NCBI RefSeq assembly: GCF_014168535.1
Contig: NZ_CP060007.1
Coordinates: 3,286,001-3,350,000, forward strand
Length of the DNA stretch: 64,000 nt
Reading direction: 5' to 3'
Source of the DNA: Lacibacter sediminis
GTDB taxonomy: Bacteria > Bacteroidota > Bacteroidia > Chitinophagales > Chitinophagaceae
Each line of letters opens with the position of its first letter. The stretch's first letter is position 1. The notes beneath the pieces were generated by a model that was given only the letters and a program-made list of their open reading frames with translations, searched no databases and had not been told where the DNA came from. This document shows, piece after piece, positions 28,001 to 36,315 of this stretch. Both the position numbers and the translations under genes were made by a program.

Positions 28001-28513
28001 GCAAACAATAAAGTACGTATTGGAAATTCTAATGTCACCGTTATTGAAGGACAAGTCCCCTTCACAACACCATCTGACGGCCGTTATAAATTTAATGTAC
28101 GTGAAGATGTTGGTGGGTTAAATTTTATTCTGAAATTACGTCCGGTAACCTATCAGTTCGACACAAGAAAATTTGATGCTGATATTTACCCGGCTGGTTT
28201 CAGAAATACCAACTACAATTCTGCTAATGAATCAATTACTATTCGTCGCACCGGTTTTATTGCACAAGAAGTGGAGAAAGCCGCAACAGAAACCGGTTAT
28301 AATTTCAGTGGTATTATAAAACCTAAATCTTCAAATGATCATTATGGGCTGAGTTATGAATCATTTGTAGTGCCATTGGTAAAAGCCATACAAGAACAAC
28401 AACTACAAATAAGTGAATTGAAAAAAGAAAATGATGAATTAAAAAAACTTAAAGAGCAAGTAGAAACCCTTTCAAAAATTGTACAACAGCTATCCGCAAA
28501 AAAACAAAAATGA
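25073..28513 (+). CDS. Repeat-rich tail-fibre-like surface protein with S74 chaperone domain
   Basis: 1146 residues, secreted (signal peptide MKKLLFSLICIPVASILYGQ). Three modules each open with an ILDVKSTNKGVLIPRM-like block plus YQTDNTPGFYNYNG (at about residues 35, 380 and 672), followed by a long run of NTAxGxxALxxNTTG repeats that form beta-helical turns as in trimeric adhesins and phage fibres. Residues about 999-1100 (TPSDGRYKFNVRE, FIAQEVEKA) are an intramolecular chaperone/peptidase S74 domain, which in phage endosialidases trimerises and then cleaves itself off. A coiled coil ends the protein. It is probably a trimeric cell-surface fibre. The following T9SS gene overlaps it by ATGA. 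Confidence 0.85.
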   Translation: MKKLLFSLICIPVASILYGQSLGINADGSDPDSSAILDVKSTNKGVLIPRMNQSQRNAIVLPAIGLIVYQTDNTPGFYNYNGSVWTAVSPTTNNLWNINGNAGITSANFIGTTDNQPLVFKVNNTQVGKFSNVGGNVLLGYNSGTMITSGTNNTALGNSALYSNTEGHHNVAIGINSLFTNNIGAANIAIGPDALYSNTTGQVNIAIGRASLRNNTNGQFNTAVGYEALTNNISGYSNTAMGNRALINNQFGTFNTAVGDAALNANVNGYGNTAMGNNSLLNTNSIGNAGFGGASLYQNTTGSQNTGVGERSLQSNITGSLNTGLGSLADVGIDGIYNATAVGQSAKVDCSNCLVLGAISGENYWWGDDVRVGIGTTLPNSNAALEIKSSNRGVLLPRLTLLQRNAIVSPSSGLLIYQTDNTPGFYYHNGNAWTGVSTPTNNLWNVNGNAGTTASNFIGTTDIQPLIFKFNNEVAGQLNNTNNTAFGRGALLNNTSSGSNTAFGINALRLNTTGQGNTATGAGALNQNTTGTQNTAIGSGSLTNNTTGNANTATGAGTLVLNTTGFGNTANGINSLLNNTTGNQNTGYGGGAINFTTSGNDNTGLGYGSLTTNTTGSQNTGVGSGANVLTANLSNATAIGAKARVDCDNCLVLGSVNGINGSTSDVKVGIGTTNPSASAVLDISSTDKGVLIPRMTLAQRNAITSPATSLLIYQTDNTPGYYYYNGTVWASITTNTNNLWSVDGNTGTNPSTNFIGTVDNQPLVFKINNQTAGFLRSDGNVAFGLNALVLNTNGIHNTGMGWMALNHNTTGFNNTASGTEALTNNTTGSNNTAIGMGSLTTNNTGSSNTATGAYALQFNTSSGNTATGFRSLWKNTNGYANTSTGNEALANNTTGFVNTAHGNAALTNNSEGYFNSAFGSSALASNTTGYANTAFGNGALSNNTTGYTNTVIGNYANVSSGDLNNATAIGNNAIVDANNKVRIGNSNVTVIEGQVPFTTPSDGRYKFNVREDVGGLNFILKLRPVTYQFDTRKFDADIYPAGFRNTNYNSANESITIRRTGFIAQEVEKAATETGYNFSGIIKPKSSNDHYGLSYESFVVPLVKAIQEQQLQISELKKENDELKKLKEQVETLSKIVQQLSAKKQK

Positions 28514-28518
28514 TAAGT

Positions 28519-30045
28519 ATGAAAAAGATAACTCTCGTGCTTATTATTTTTGCCGGTTGCCCAAATGCATTTTCACAGGGCCTTATAAAAATAACTGCCG
28601 GGACAACGGTAAAAAGTAATAAATCAGTTTACCTGGTAAGTAGTAAAATGAATATTTTAACCAACGGCACATTGCAACTGGATCAAAATGCAGGAACATT
28701 AAAACTTACAGGTAATACCGATGATAGCATTGCCGGAAATGGCACCGTTATTCTGAACCGGTTGCAGATTTCAAAAAACAGCGGAACCAAAGTTAATTTA
28801 CAAAAAAACATAAGTGTAAGTTCTGAATGTGTCTTTGCTACTGGCAACTTAAATCTTGACAACTACGAAATAGACTTAGGAAATAATGGCGCCTTAATAA
28901 ATGAATCTGAGATAAACAGGGCTTACACAAATGGAACCGGAAAAATAAAATCAACTGTAATTCTGAATTCTCCTTCAGGAATAAACCCGGGAAACCTTGG
29001 TGCTGTGATAACATCCGGAGCAAACTTTGGAAGCACTACTATTTCCCGTGGGCACAAGGCACAACAAAATGTTTTTGGAACCGGAAACTCAATACAACGC
29101 TACTACGATATAGCTCCGGCAAACAATACAAATCTTAATGCCACGCTCCGGTTATACTATTTTGACAATGAATTAAACGGTGTTCCTGAAACAGGTTTAA
29201 GTCAATGGAGAAGTCAGAATAATATCAATTGGGTTTTTATGTGTAGTAATACCAGCAATAGTTTCGGTAATTATGTTGAAAGTGGTGGTATTAGTAGTAT
29301 GGCAAGATGGACACTTGCGGCTTCTACACCTCCCTTAAATGTATCAATTCCGCCAACATATACGGCAAATCCCGGAGGGGCAGCAAACACAATCTATATT
29401 GGTTATGGCCCCGCATCCATTACATTGAATGCGCAAGTAACAGGTGGCGCCCCACCCTACTCCTACAAATGGACAATCGGAAGTTCAGCAGGGCCTGCAA
29501 TTAATACAACATCGTCATATACGGTAAGCCCATCTGCAACCACAACTTACTACCTGAATGTTAAAGACGCTTTCGGTTGTGCAGTAGCTGCGATTACAAG
29601 ACAGGTTAATGTCGTAGATATCAGATGCGGAGCAAATCTTAGTAAAGTAACAGTTTGCAAATTTCAAAATGGGAATTACAACACCGTTTGCGTAACAAGC
29701 GGATCCGTCGCCGGGTTGTTATCAAGCGGATCTTACCTTGGCCCATGCAACTCCCCAATTGCTTTGTCTTCTCCCATAATGAAAAAGTCCGGTTTGGATG
29801 AGAAGGCTTTAAATGTAACTGCCTTCCCGAATCCATCAGAAAACTATTTCAACCTGATTGTAGAAGGAAATTATAAGGGTGAGGTACTCATCAATGTGTA
29901 CAATATAAAAGGGTCACTTATTTACCAGGCAAAAGGAATGGCCAATCGCAATTATACATTTGGTAATAACTGGATAAGTGGCGTTTATTTAGTACAAGTG
30001 AGACAGGGGACAGAGATGAAGGCTCTAAAACTAATAAAACAATAA
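28519..30045 (+). CDS. Type IX-secreted protein with Por C-terminal sorting domain
   Basis: 508 residues from the ATG at 28519 (an ATG at 28510 overlaps the previous stop but sits before the signal peptide MKKITLVLIIFAGCPNAFSQ). The middle has a beta-rich domain with NLDNYEIDLGNNGALIN repeats and a PKD/SprB-like domain (PPYSYKWTIGSSAGPAIN...YYLNVKDAFGC). The last 75 residues (AFPNPSENYFNLIVEGNYKGE...GVYLVQVRQGTEMKALKLIKQ) are a typical T9SS type A sorting signal. It is thus exported and anchored at or released from the cell surface. Coupling with the fibre gene suggests a shared surface structure. Confidence 0.85.
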   Translation: MKKITLVLIIFAGCPNAFSQGLIKITAGTTVKSNKSVYLVSSKMNILTNGTLQLDQNAGTLKLTGNTDDSIAGNGTVILNRLQISKNSGTKVNLQKNISVSSECVFATGNLNLDNYEIDLGNNGALINESEINRAYTNGTGKIKSTVILNSPSGINPGNLGAVITSGANFGSTTISRGHKAQQNVFGTGNSIQRYYDIAPANNTNLNATLRLYYFDNELNGVPETGLSQWRSQNNINWVFMCSNTSNSFGNYVESGGISSMARWTLAASTPPLNVSIPPTYTANPGGAANTIYIGYGPASITLNAQVTGGAPPYSYKWTIGSSAGPAINTTSSYTVSPSATTTYYLNVKDAFGCAVAAITRQVNVVDIRCGANLSKVTVCKFQNGNYNTVCVTSGSVAGLLSSGSYLGPCNSPIALSSPIMKKSGLDEKALNVTAFPNPSENYFNLIVEGNYKGEVLINVYNIKGSLIYQAKGMANRNYTFGNNWISGVYLVQVRQGTEMKALKLIKQ

Positions 30046-30171
30046 TTGTTTGTCTGTTTTTCAAAAGGGTCGCCGGTATAGTGGCCCGTTTTATTTTAAA
30101 ATGTAATAGCTGTGGCTCTTATGAGGATTAGGGACTTAAAGATGAACCTAAATTTCGTAATTTGCCAGCCC

Positions 30172-32100
30172 GTGATAAGTCAGGATACCATACAACAGAT
30201 CTTAAGCCGCATTGATATTGTGGAAATAGTGGGCGGTTTCGTGAAGCTGAAGAAACGTGGCGCCAATTATCTCGGCCTCTGCCCTTTTCACAATGAGAAA
30301 AGTCCTTCGTTCACTGTATCTCCCGCCAAAGAACTATACAAATGTTTTGGTTGTGGCAAGAGCGGCAACGCTGTGAGTTTTTTGATGGAACACGAGAAAT
30401 ACAGTTACGTTGATGCTTTAAAATTTCTTGCAGCCAAATACAATGTTACAGTTGAAGAAACCTATTCTTCTCCAGAAGTAAAAGAACAACGCCAAACAGC
30501 CGACAGTCTTTACATCATCAACTCCTTTGCTCAACAGTTTTTCAGTAAGCAGCTGTTTGATACCGAAGAAGGACAAGCTGTTGCTTTAAGTTATTTGAAA
30601 GAACGTGGTTTCAGAGAAGATATCATTCAGAAATTTCAACTCGGTTATTCGCCACGTCAACGTGATGCGTTTACAAGTGAAGCTTTGAAACAACAATACA
30701 ATGCAGAGCTGCTCACCAAAACAGGTATTGTTGCTGAACGAAACGGTGAGCTGATGGATAATTACCGTGAACGTATCATCTTTCCTGTTCATAATAACAC
30801 AGGAAAGATCATTGGCTTTGGCGCACGTATCATTGGTAAAAAAGAAAATGCGCCGAAGTATATCAACACACCGGAAAATGAAGTTTATATCAAGAGTAAA
30901 ATTCTCTACGGCACTTACTTTGCACGACAGTCGATTGATAAGAACGATGAATGTTTACTGGTAGAAGGTTATACCGATGTTATCTCTCTTCACCAGGCTG
31001 GTATTGAAAATGTGGTGGCAAGCGGCGGCACTTCACTTACTCCTGATCAATTACGGTTGATCAAAAAATACAGTAACAATCTTACGATTTTATATGATGG
31101 TGATGCTGCAGGTGTAAAAGCAGCCATGCGTGGTTTGGATCTGGCATTGGAAGAAGGATTGAATGTTCATCTTGTATTGATCCCTGATAAAGAAGATCCT
31201 GACAGTTATGTCAATAAAGTTGGCGCTTCAGGTTTTATTGAATTCATCAAACAGAATAAAAAAGATGTTATTCTCTTTCAGCTGGAGGTAATGCTGAAAG
31301 ATGCCGGGAACGATACAACGAAAAAAGCAGCGGCTGTTAATATTATTGCTGAGAGTATCAGTCGTATAAATAAGGTTGAAGACTTTACACGTCAGCAAGA
31401 TTATATCCATAAGAGTGCTGAGTTATTGAAGATCGATGAAGCAGGCTTGCATTCGTTGGTGAATAAGTTCATTCGTGAGCGAATGACGAAGCTGGAAGCA
31501 AAAAACACACGTGATGAAGAACAGCTTCCTGATTTTCCATCAACTGACAATTATGAAGACCCAACACTTCAACTCTTCAATACCGATGAGGTGCATGAAC
31601 GTGCATTGGTGCGTTGCCTGCTTGAATTTGGCTTATTGCCTTGGGATGAAGAAACAACACTTGCGCAGCATGCATTGGCAGAGATTGATGAATGGGGCAT
31701 GGTAGAACATCCTGACTTGCTGAACCTGGTTGAATTATATCGCCAGTTATACAATGCCGGTAGTGAACCAACCATGAAAGGTTTTCTTTTTCATGAAGAT
31801 CAAACGGTGAGTAAGCATGTGGTTTCGTTAGCTGATTTCACGGAAGAGCTGAGCCCAAACTGGATACGTATTTACGAAAAACCATTTCCTACAAAAGATG
31901 AATTGTACCTGCAGGAAATGCAATCGATCCTTACTTATTTAAAGTTGCGCAAGATCAAAAAGATGATGGATGAAAACCAGCGTGACATGGAACGGGAGCA
32001 TACCTCAGAAGAATTGGTAACGCTCATCAAAACACATCAGCATCTGAAACAACTTGAAATGGAACTCACCAAAGTAATGGGTACTGTGATCTTCCGTTAA
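30172..32100 (+). CDS. dnaG: DNA primase
   Basis: Makes RNA primers at the replication fork. The CHC2 zinc finger (CPFHNEKSPSFTVSPAKELYKCFGCGKSGN), the TOPRIM catalytic core (LLVEGYTDVISLHQAGIENVVASGGTSL, ILYDGDAAGVKAA) and a C-terminal helicase-binding region are present in order. I choose GTG at 30172 because it gives ISQDTIQQILSRIDIVEIV, the usual N-terminus; the frame is open to a GTG at 30112 and an ATG at 30121, giving up to 20 unneeded residues. 642 residues is typical. Its end overlaps the convergent phosphatase gene by four bases. Confidence 0.93.
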   Translation: MISQDTIQQILSRIDIVEIVGGFVKLKKRGANYLGLCPFHNEKSPSFTVSPAKELYKCFGCGKSGNAVSFLMEHEKYSYVDALKFLAAKYNVTVEETYSSPEVKEQRQTADSLYIINSFAQQFFSKQLFDTEEGQAVALSYLKERGFREDIIQKFQLGYSPRQRDAFTSEALKQQYNAELLTKTGIVAERNGELMDNYRERIIFPVHNNTGKIIGFGARIIGKKENAPKYINTPENEVYIKSKILYGTYFARQSIDKNDECLLVEGYTDVISLHQAGIENVVASGGTSLTPDQLRLIKKYSNNLTILYDGDAAGVKAAMRGLDLALEEGLNVHLVLIPDKEDPDSYVNKVGASGFIEFIKQNKKDVILFQLEVMLKDAGNDTTKKAAAVNIIAESISRINKVEDFTRQQDYIHKSAELLKIDEAGLHSLVNKFIRERMTKLEAKNTRDEEQLPDFPSTDNYEDPTLQLFNTDEVHERALVRCLLEFGLLPWDEETTLAQHALAEIDEWGMVEHPDLLNLVELYRQLYNAGSEPTMKGFLFHEDQTVSKHVVSLADFTEELSPNWIRIYEKPFPTKDELYLQEMQSILTYLKLRKIKKMMDENQRDMEREHTSEELVTLIKTHQHLKQLEMELTKVMGTVIFR

Positions 32101-32711
32101 TCCCATTCTTTTTTTCGCAGCAGCCAGCACAAAAAATACGAGCTGATAAATCCTAAGGCTGCACCTGCCAATACATCTTCAGCAAAATGCGCTCCCACAT
32201 AAATGCGTGAATAGCCAACAAGCACAGCAACTCCAAAAAAGAAAAGTTGTACAACTTTATTTCGTGAGGCAAAAGCAAGTAAACTGAAAGTTGCAAAAGC
32301 AGTTGTGGTATGGCCACTCGGGAAACTGTTATTCCCTTTCAGCAATTTATCGTCTACCCGATGAATACGTTCCGGTTGTTTGAAATAAGCACCGGGTCTT
32401 GGTCTTTGCTCAATACGTTTTATTGATTGCGCCAGTAATCCACTTAATAAGAACGAAAGAACCAGAAGTAATCCGAGTTTGCGTTTACCAACAAGAAATA
32501 AGATAACACCAAGTGCTGCCATAAAAATACCATCGCCGATGTAGGTGAAATATTTCAATATAACATCAGCCACATCTGTATGGCGGTTATTGAGAGCAAG
32601 AAATATCTGTTCTTTATTCCAATAGAAAAGAGCTGCGACACCAAGCACCAGCAGCAAAAGTGTTGCGTATGTAAAAAGATTGCGTACGGGATGATTGTAT
32701 TTCCAGTTCAT
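32097..32711 (-). CDS. PAP2-superfamily membrane phosphatase
   Basis: 204 residues, six predicted membrane helices. The phosphatase signature is complete: KRIEQRPRPGAYF (motif 1, KxxxxxxRP), NSFPSGHTTTAFAT (motif 2, PSGH) and SRIYVGAHFAED (motif 3, SRxxxxxHxxxD). Such enzymes dephosphorylate undecaprenyl pyrophosphate or phosphatidate/PGP at the membrane; which one is not decided by sequence. It overlaps the dnaG stop by four bases and lies downstream of the CYTH gene, whose end contains the -7 element for this gene. Confidence 0.85.
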   Translation of the reverse strand: MNWKYNHPVRNLFTYATLLLLVLGVAALFYWNKEQIFLALNNRHTDVADVILKYFTYIGDGIFMAALGVILFLVGKRKLGLLLVLSFLLSGLLAQSIKRIEQRPRPGAYFKQPERIHRVDDKLLKGNNSFPSGHTTTAFATFSLLAFASRNKVVQLFFFGVAVLVGYSRIYVGAHFAEDVLAGAALGFISSYFLCWLLRKKEWD

Positions 32712-32719
32712 ACCTATTA

Positions 32720-32727
32720 CAAAACTA
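32720..32727 (-). promoter_or_regulatory. -7 promoter element upstream of PAP2 gene
   Basis: TAGTTTTG on the minus strand, nine bases upstream of the ATG at 32711, overlapping the stop of the CYTH gene. Predicts a nearly leaderless message. Confidence 0.4.
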
Positions 32728-33246
32728 AGATTGATTCATCAACAGATCACTGTAAGAATGCGTTAAAAGATCATTCTCCCCTATTTGGAATTGCTGTAAA
32801 TAAAAATAACATTGTTCCTTTATTTTCTCAAGACCAAGGCTGCCATCTTTATCAATTGCTTCAATTTCCACAAAACTGCCAAGCCCCTCTACTTCATCAA
32901 TATGGAATTTCACATTACCGATGAACCAGATCTCCCGCTTCTTCTTCACCACTACTTTTACTCCGTGAGCTTTTATTAAGATTTCTTTCAGCAGATCAGC
33001 ATTGTTATCAAGCGGCAACAATTTCACCTCACTCAACTTTGGACCGGCCTTGTTTTCACGATTGTAATAAATAAGTGCATTTTCAATAGGGCCTTGCCTC
33101 ATTTTCAATCGTCCATTGGTTGTGTTAAAATAAGTGTCGGTTTGATCATCCACACCAATAAACCTGGCCTGTTGCTGCTGCAGGTAATTGCGGATAAAAG
33201 AAGCATTGGCAGAGCGTGCCTTTATTTCAATATTCTGATGACTCAT
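32725..33246 (-). CDS. CYTH-domain protein
   Basis: 173 residues of the CYTH fold, a triphosphate-binding tunnel shared by class IV adenylate cyclases and inorganic triphosphatases. Diagnostic are the opening IEIKARSA (ExExK-like acidic-basic alternation), GRLKMRQGPIENALIYYNRENKAGPKLSEV, VVKKKREIWFIGNVKFHIDEVEGLGSFVEIEA. In bacteria many are triphosphatases rather than cyclases; the sequence cannot choose. It is probably transcribed with, or just ahead of, the PAP2 gene. Confidence 0.85.
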   Translation of the reverse strand: MSHQNIEIKARSANASFIRNYLQQQQARFIGVDDQTDTYFNTTNGRLKMRQGPIENALIYYNRENKAGPKLSEVKLLPLDNNADLLKEILIKAHGVKVVVKKKREIWFIGNVKFHIDEVEGLGSFVEIEAIDKDGSLGLEKIKEQCYFYLQQFQIGENDLLTHSYSDLLMNQS

Positions 33247-33253
33247 GTAAACT

Positions 33254-33277
33254 AAAAAGCCGCCTTTGCAGACGGCT
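33254..33277 (-). terminator. Terminator of the DUF3052-like gene
   Basis: On the minus strand AGCCGTCTGCAAAGGCGGCT plus TTTTT, a 7-base stem with one G-U pair. It lies 27 bases after the stop of the gene at 33304. Confidence 0.7.
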
Positions 33278-33303
33278 AGTGTAATTAGTTGGTGAAACCG
33301 GAC

Positions 33304-33750
33304 TTAAGCTTCAGCTGGAGTTAACCTTGAAGTTCTGTTTGTTCTGGTTGGTTTTGGAGCTAATGCAATAGCGTGTTCAAAACGCATTGCTGTCCAAACA
33401 TGATCCAACACTACTTCTTCTGAAGTTTCAAATCCGCACTGGCAAACAAATTGCCAGCTTCCATCACGGTTTAAATCGCTCACAATCTTGGAAGCAGATT
33501 TAGGATAAGCTACCCAGAATTTGGCATTTGGTGCCAAGGCAGGTAACACTTCCTTTAAGATTCCATTTAATTGATTCTGATTTACCGCAAAGATCAGGGC
33601 GAAATCGATCTTCTTACTACGCAGCAACGGAGTAACATTCTTGGCGAATGATAACTTTACAAATTGCTTTTCGATTGAAGAGGGTAACCCCTGGATTAAT
33701 AAGTTCTTTTCTTCGTTCAATTGGAGTTTTTCCAAGAGAGAAATAGACAT
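33304..33750 (-). CDS. DUF3052-like small protein
   Basis: 148 residues, soluble. The segment SIEKQFVKLSFAKNVTPLLRSKKIDFALIFAVNQNQL and AKFWVAYPKSASK...NRDGSWQFV resemble the DUF3052 family, with no known function. The last 16 residues are basic and of low complexity. ATG at 33750 is chosen; the frame reaches 33789, but the TAnnTTTG element at 33787-33794 lies there, so the longer form would start before transcription begins. Confidence 0.72.
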   Translation of the reverse strand: MSISLLEKLQLNEEKNLLIQGLPSSIEKQFVKLSFAKNVTPLLRSKKIDFALIFAVNQNQLNGILKEVLPALAPNAKFWVAYPKSASKIVSDLNRDGSWQFVCQCGFETSEEVVLDHVWTAMRFEHAIALAPKPTRTNRTSRLTPAEA

Positions 33751-33786
33751 GCCAATGTAAATTTTGATGAGAACTAAAGTGGACTG

Positions 33787-33794
33787 CAAAGTTA
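33787..33794 (-). promoter_or_regulatory. -7 promoter element for the DUF3052-like gene
   Basis: TAACTTTG on the minus strand matches TAnnTTTG and supports the start at 33750, with a leader of about 30 bases. Confidence 0.5.
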
Positions 33795-33852
33795 GACCTT
33801 TTTTACCATTTCTAAAGGTCGTTAGCTAAAAATTTTAAAAAGAAGCGAATAA

Positions 33853-33881
33853 AAAATCCCGACTCAAGCAGTCGGGATTTT
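33853..33881 (-). terminator. Terminator of the M48 peptidase gene
   Basis: AAAATCCCGACT, loop, AGTCGGGATTTT: a strong stem with T-runs in both directions, placed just past the stop of the M48 gene on the minus strand. Confidence 0.85.
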
Positions 33882-33903
33882 AAACCAATCTATTACGAAT
33901 CAA

Positions 33904-34716
33904 CTATTTACCTAATGGTTTGTAATAAGGCATCGCCTCTTTTACATATTGCTGCATTTTGTTGATACGTGTTTCGTCAGACGGGTGAGTACTTAGTATC
34001 TCAGGTGGTTTTTGTCCACCGCCAGCTTTTGCCATTCTTTGCCAGAATGGAATTGCCTCTTGCGGGTTATAACCGGCCATTGCTGCAAAACGTAACCCAA
34101 ATTGATCTGCTTCCAATTCCTGTTTACGGGAGAAAGGAAGGGTACCTCCAACTGTAGTACCAATACCGTATGCATTCATGAACAGGTTTTGAGTTTCTGC
34201 TGATTTATTTGCAACAGCTACAGACAATGCAACGCCACCTAATTGCTGCGCCAAACCCTGGCTCATACGTTCGTTACCATGCAGGGCAATCGCATGTGCA
34301 ATTTCGTGACCCATTACCACTGCCAAAGCGGCTTCGTTTTGGGTTACCGGTAACAGGCCTGTATATACTACTACTTTGCCGCCCGGCATACACCATGCAT
34401 TTACTTCCTTATTATCAACAAGGTTAAATTCCCATTTATACCCGTCGAGAATATCAGACTTGCCTTGTTGTTTTAAGTAGTTGGTGATAGCTGCTGCTAT
34501 CCGTGTTCCAACACGACGCACCATTTCTGCATCTTTATTCACACTTACCGGCACTACTTTACTTTGTGACAGGAACTGCTGATATTGCTGTGTTGCCATG
34601 GCCTGTAATTCTTTTTCAGGTAACAACTTAAGCTGACTGCGACCTGTGATCTGGTTCTTCGCACAACCTACCATCAGGAACGCCACCACTATAAATGAGC
34701 TTAGTATCTTTTTCAT
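33904..34716 (-). CDS. M48-family metallopeptidase, lipoprotein
   Basis: 270 residues, periplasmic zinc peptidase of the OMA1/Loi-type M48C group. Lipobox LMVGC (Cys18) marks a lipoprotein. The zinc site is HEIAH (in VVMGHEIAHAIALHGNERM) with the third ligand Glu in RKQELEADQFGLRFAA. The C-terminal ILSTHPSDETRINKMQ is typical of the outer-membrane quality-control peptidases (BepA/YcaL-like) but lacks TPR repeats. It probably degrades misassembled outer-membrane proteins; that is inference from family. Confidence 0.88.
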   Translation of the reverse strand: MKKILSSFIVVAFLMVGCAKNQITGRSQLKLLPEKELQAMATQQYQQFLSQSKVVPVSVNKDAEMVRRVGTRIAAAITNYLKQQGKSDILDGYKWEFNLVDNKEVNAWCMPGGKVVVYTGLLPVTQNEAALAVVMGHEIAHAIALHGNERMSQGLAQQLGGVALSVAVANKSAETQNLFMNAYGIGTTVGGTLPFSRKQELEADQFGLRFAAMAGYNPQEAIPFWQRMAKAGGGQKPPEILSTHPSDETRINKMQQYVKEAMPYYKPLGK

Positions 34717-34791
34717 CTTATGTTTATTTTTCTTATTGATTTCAATTTACGTACCAAGTTTAAAACTGATGCTTTGCAAAGAACGTTAAGA

Positions 34792-35418
34792 TTATTTTTT
34801 CTTACGCAACCCTTTGAACTTGTTTTCAGTCCCCGCAATTAACCGTTTAATATTTGAACGATGCATTACAATTACAAGCAAAGCTGCAATCACTGAAAAC
34901 CAACGCATATATACATTCGTTTCTTTTACTGCAAACCAAACACATGCTGCAAAAACAATAACGGCGATGACGGAACCAAGTGAAATATACTTTGTTAAAA
35001 AAACAACAATAAGAAACGCTCCAATGCTGATGAGTGCTGTCCAGGGTTGTATTGCTAGTACCACACCAAATAAAGTTGCCACTCCTTTACCGCCCCTGAA
35101 ACCTGCGAATACCGGGAATATGTGCCCAGCTACTGCTACCAAGCCGAATATCAATTTCCAGAATGTCTGTTCACCACTCAACCAATCAGACGATTGAACT
35201 GCATGTGCAAGTTGCACTGCTGCTATTCCTTTCCCCATATCGATCACCAATACAATAATCCCCCATACCGAACCCAACACACGAAATGTATTGGATGCTC
35301 CCATGTTTTTACTGCCGTGTTCACGGATATCGATATTAAAAAAAAATTTACCGATCCAGTAGGCAGTAGGTATTGAGCCAATGAGATAAGCTGATATGAT
35401 GAGCAGAAATAAATTCAT
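34792..35418 (-). CDS. plsY: Glycerol-3-phosphate acyltransferase
   Basis: PlsY acylates glycerol-3-phosphate from acyl-phosphate in the inner membrane, the first step of phospholipid synthesis. 208 residues with about seven hydrophobic helices; motif 1 SIPTAYWIGK, motif 2 REHGSKNMGASNTFRVLG and motif 3 HIFPVFAGFRGGKGVAT are intact. The gene begins one base after the prmA stop, so the two are co-transcribed. Confidence 0.93.
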   Translation of the reverse strand: MNLFLLIISAYLIGSIPTAYWIGKFFFNIDIREHGSKNMGASNTFRVLGSVWGIIVLVIDMGKGIAAVQLAHAVQSSDWLSGEQTFWKLIFGLVAVAGHIFPVFAGFRGGKGVATLFGVVLAIQPWTALISIGAFLIVVFLTKYISLGSVIAVIVFAACVWFAVKETNVYMRWFSVIAALLVIVMHRSNIKRLIAGTENKFKGLRKKK

Positions 35419-35419
35419 C

Positions 35420-36238
35420 TTAGCTTAATTTCTGAAATAACAAAGCACTCCAGTTATTACGATCAGATGATGTGATCAAACTCAAGTGATGAGCGTTTGC
35501 TGCATCAATGAGCAATTGATTCTCCTCTTTATAAAATCCACTGATGATGATAGAGCCACCACTGTTGAGCGATGCAGCCATGGTTCCCATGTACTGCAAA
35601 AGAATATGACGATTGATATTGGCCAGTATAATATCGAATTGCTGTGTTGAAGGAACCTCAGCTTTTTGCACCGTAATGTTCCTGCAATGATTGGCTTCAA
35701 CATTCTCTCTTGAATTTTCAATGCACCAATCATCGTTATCAACTGCCAACACCGATGATGCACCTAATTTTTCTGCAAGGATAGCAAGCACAGCAGTACC
35801 ACACCCAAAATCAAAAACAGATTTATTGTTGAAGTCAATTCCCTGCATTAACTTCATTACCTGCCAGGTGGTTGCATGATGACCTGTACCAAAACTCATT
35901 TTTGGTGTGATGACAATTTCATGCTGCACTGTTGCAATCGGTTGATGAAAGTGTGCACGCACAGCAACAAACTCATCCACAATAACAGGTTCGTAGCTAC
36001 TCTCCCATTCTGCATTCCAGTTTTTAGGAGCAATTACTTCTTTCGTGTACCCTAAACCAAAAGGTTGTAACAACTCATTCAGCTGTTTTTCATTGTACAC
36101 ATCTTCATTGATGTAGGCGTTCAATTCAGTTCCTGTTTCCTCAAAACCATCATAACCTTCTTCACTTAACAATGCCAGCAGAATTTCCTGTTGCTCGTCG
36201 CTGGCAACAGGCAGTGTTATTTTGATGTAGTTATTCAT
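35420..36238 (-). CDS. prmA: Ribosomal protein L11 methyltransferase
   Basis: 272-residue SAM-dependent enzyme that trimethylates L11. Residues about 1-90 are the substrate-binding domain; the Rossmann part has PKMSFGTGHHATTWQ, VFDFGCGTAVLAILAEKLG and LANINRHILLQYM, as in PrmA. It is followed without gap by plsY and preceded by pnp, separated by a terminator. Confidence 0.92.
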   Translation of the reverse strand: MNNYIKITLPVASDEQQEILLALLSEEGYDGFEETGTELNAYINEDVYNEKQLNELLQPFGLGYTKEVIAPKNWNAEWESSYEPVIVDEFVAVRAHFHQPIATVQHEIVITPKMSFGTGHHATTWQVMKLMQGIDFNNKSVFDFGCGTAVLAILAEKLGASSVLAVDNDDWCIENSRENVEANHCRNITVQKAEVPSTQQFDIILANINRHILLQYMGTMAASLNSGGSIIISGFYKEENQLLIDAANAHHLSLITSSDRNNWSALLFQKLS

Positions 36239-36262
36239 AATAAATCTTCATACCTGACGTAA

Positions 36263-36290
36263 TAAAAAAGTCCCGCTTTTCAGCGGGACT
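36263..36290 (-). terminator. Terminator of pnp
   Basis: AGTCCCGCTGAAAAGCGGGACT plus TTTTTT on the minus strand, a 9-base perfect stem. Confidence 0.88.
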
Positions 36291-36315
36291 GTAAAGGTCA
36301 TTTATTTAAATGAAA

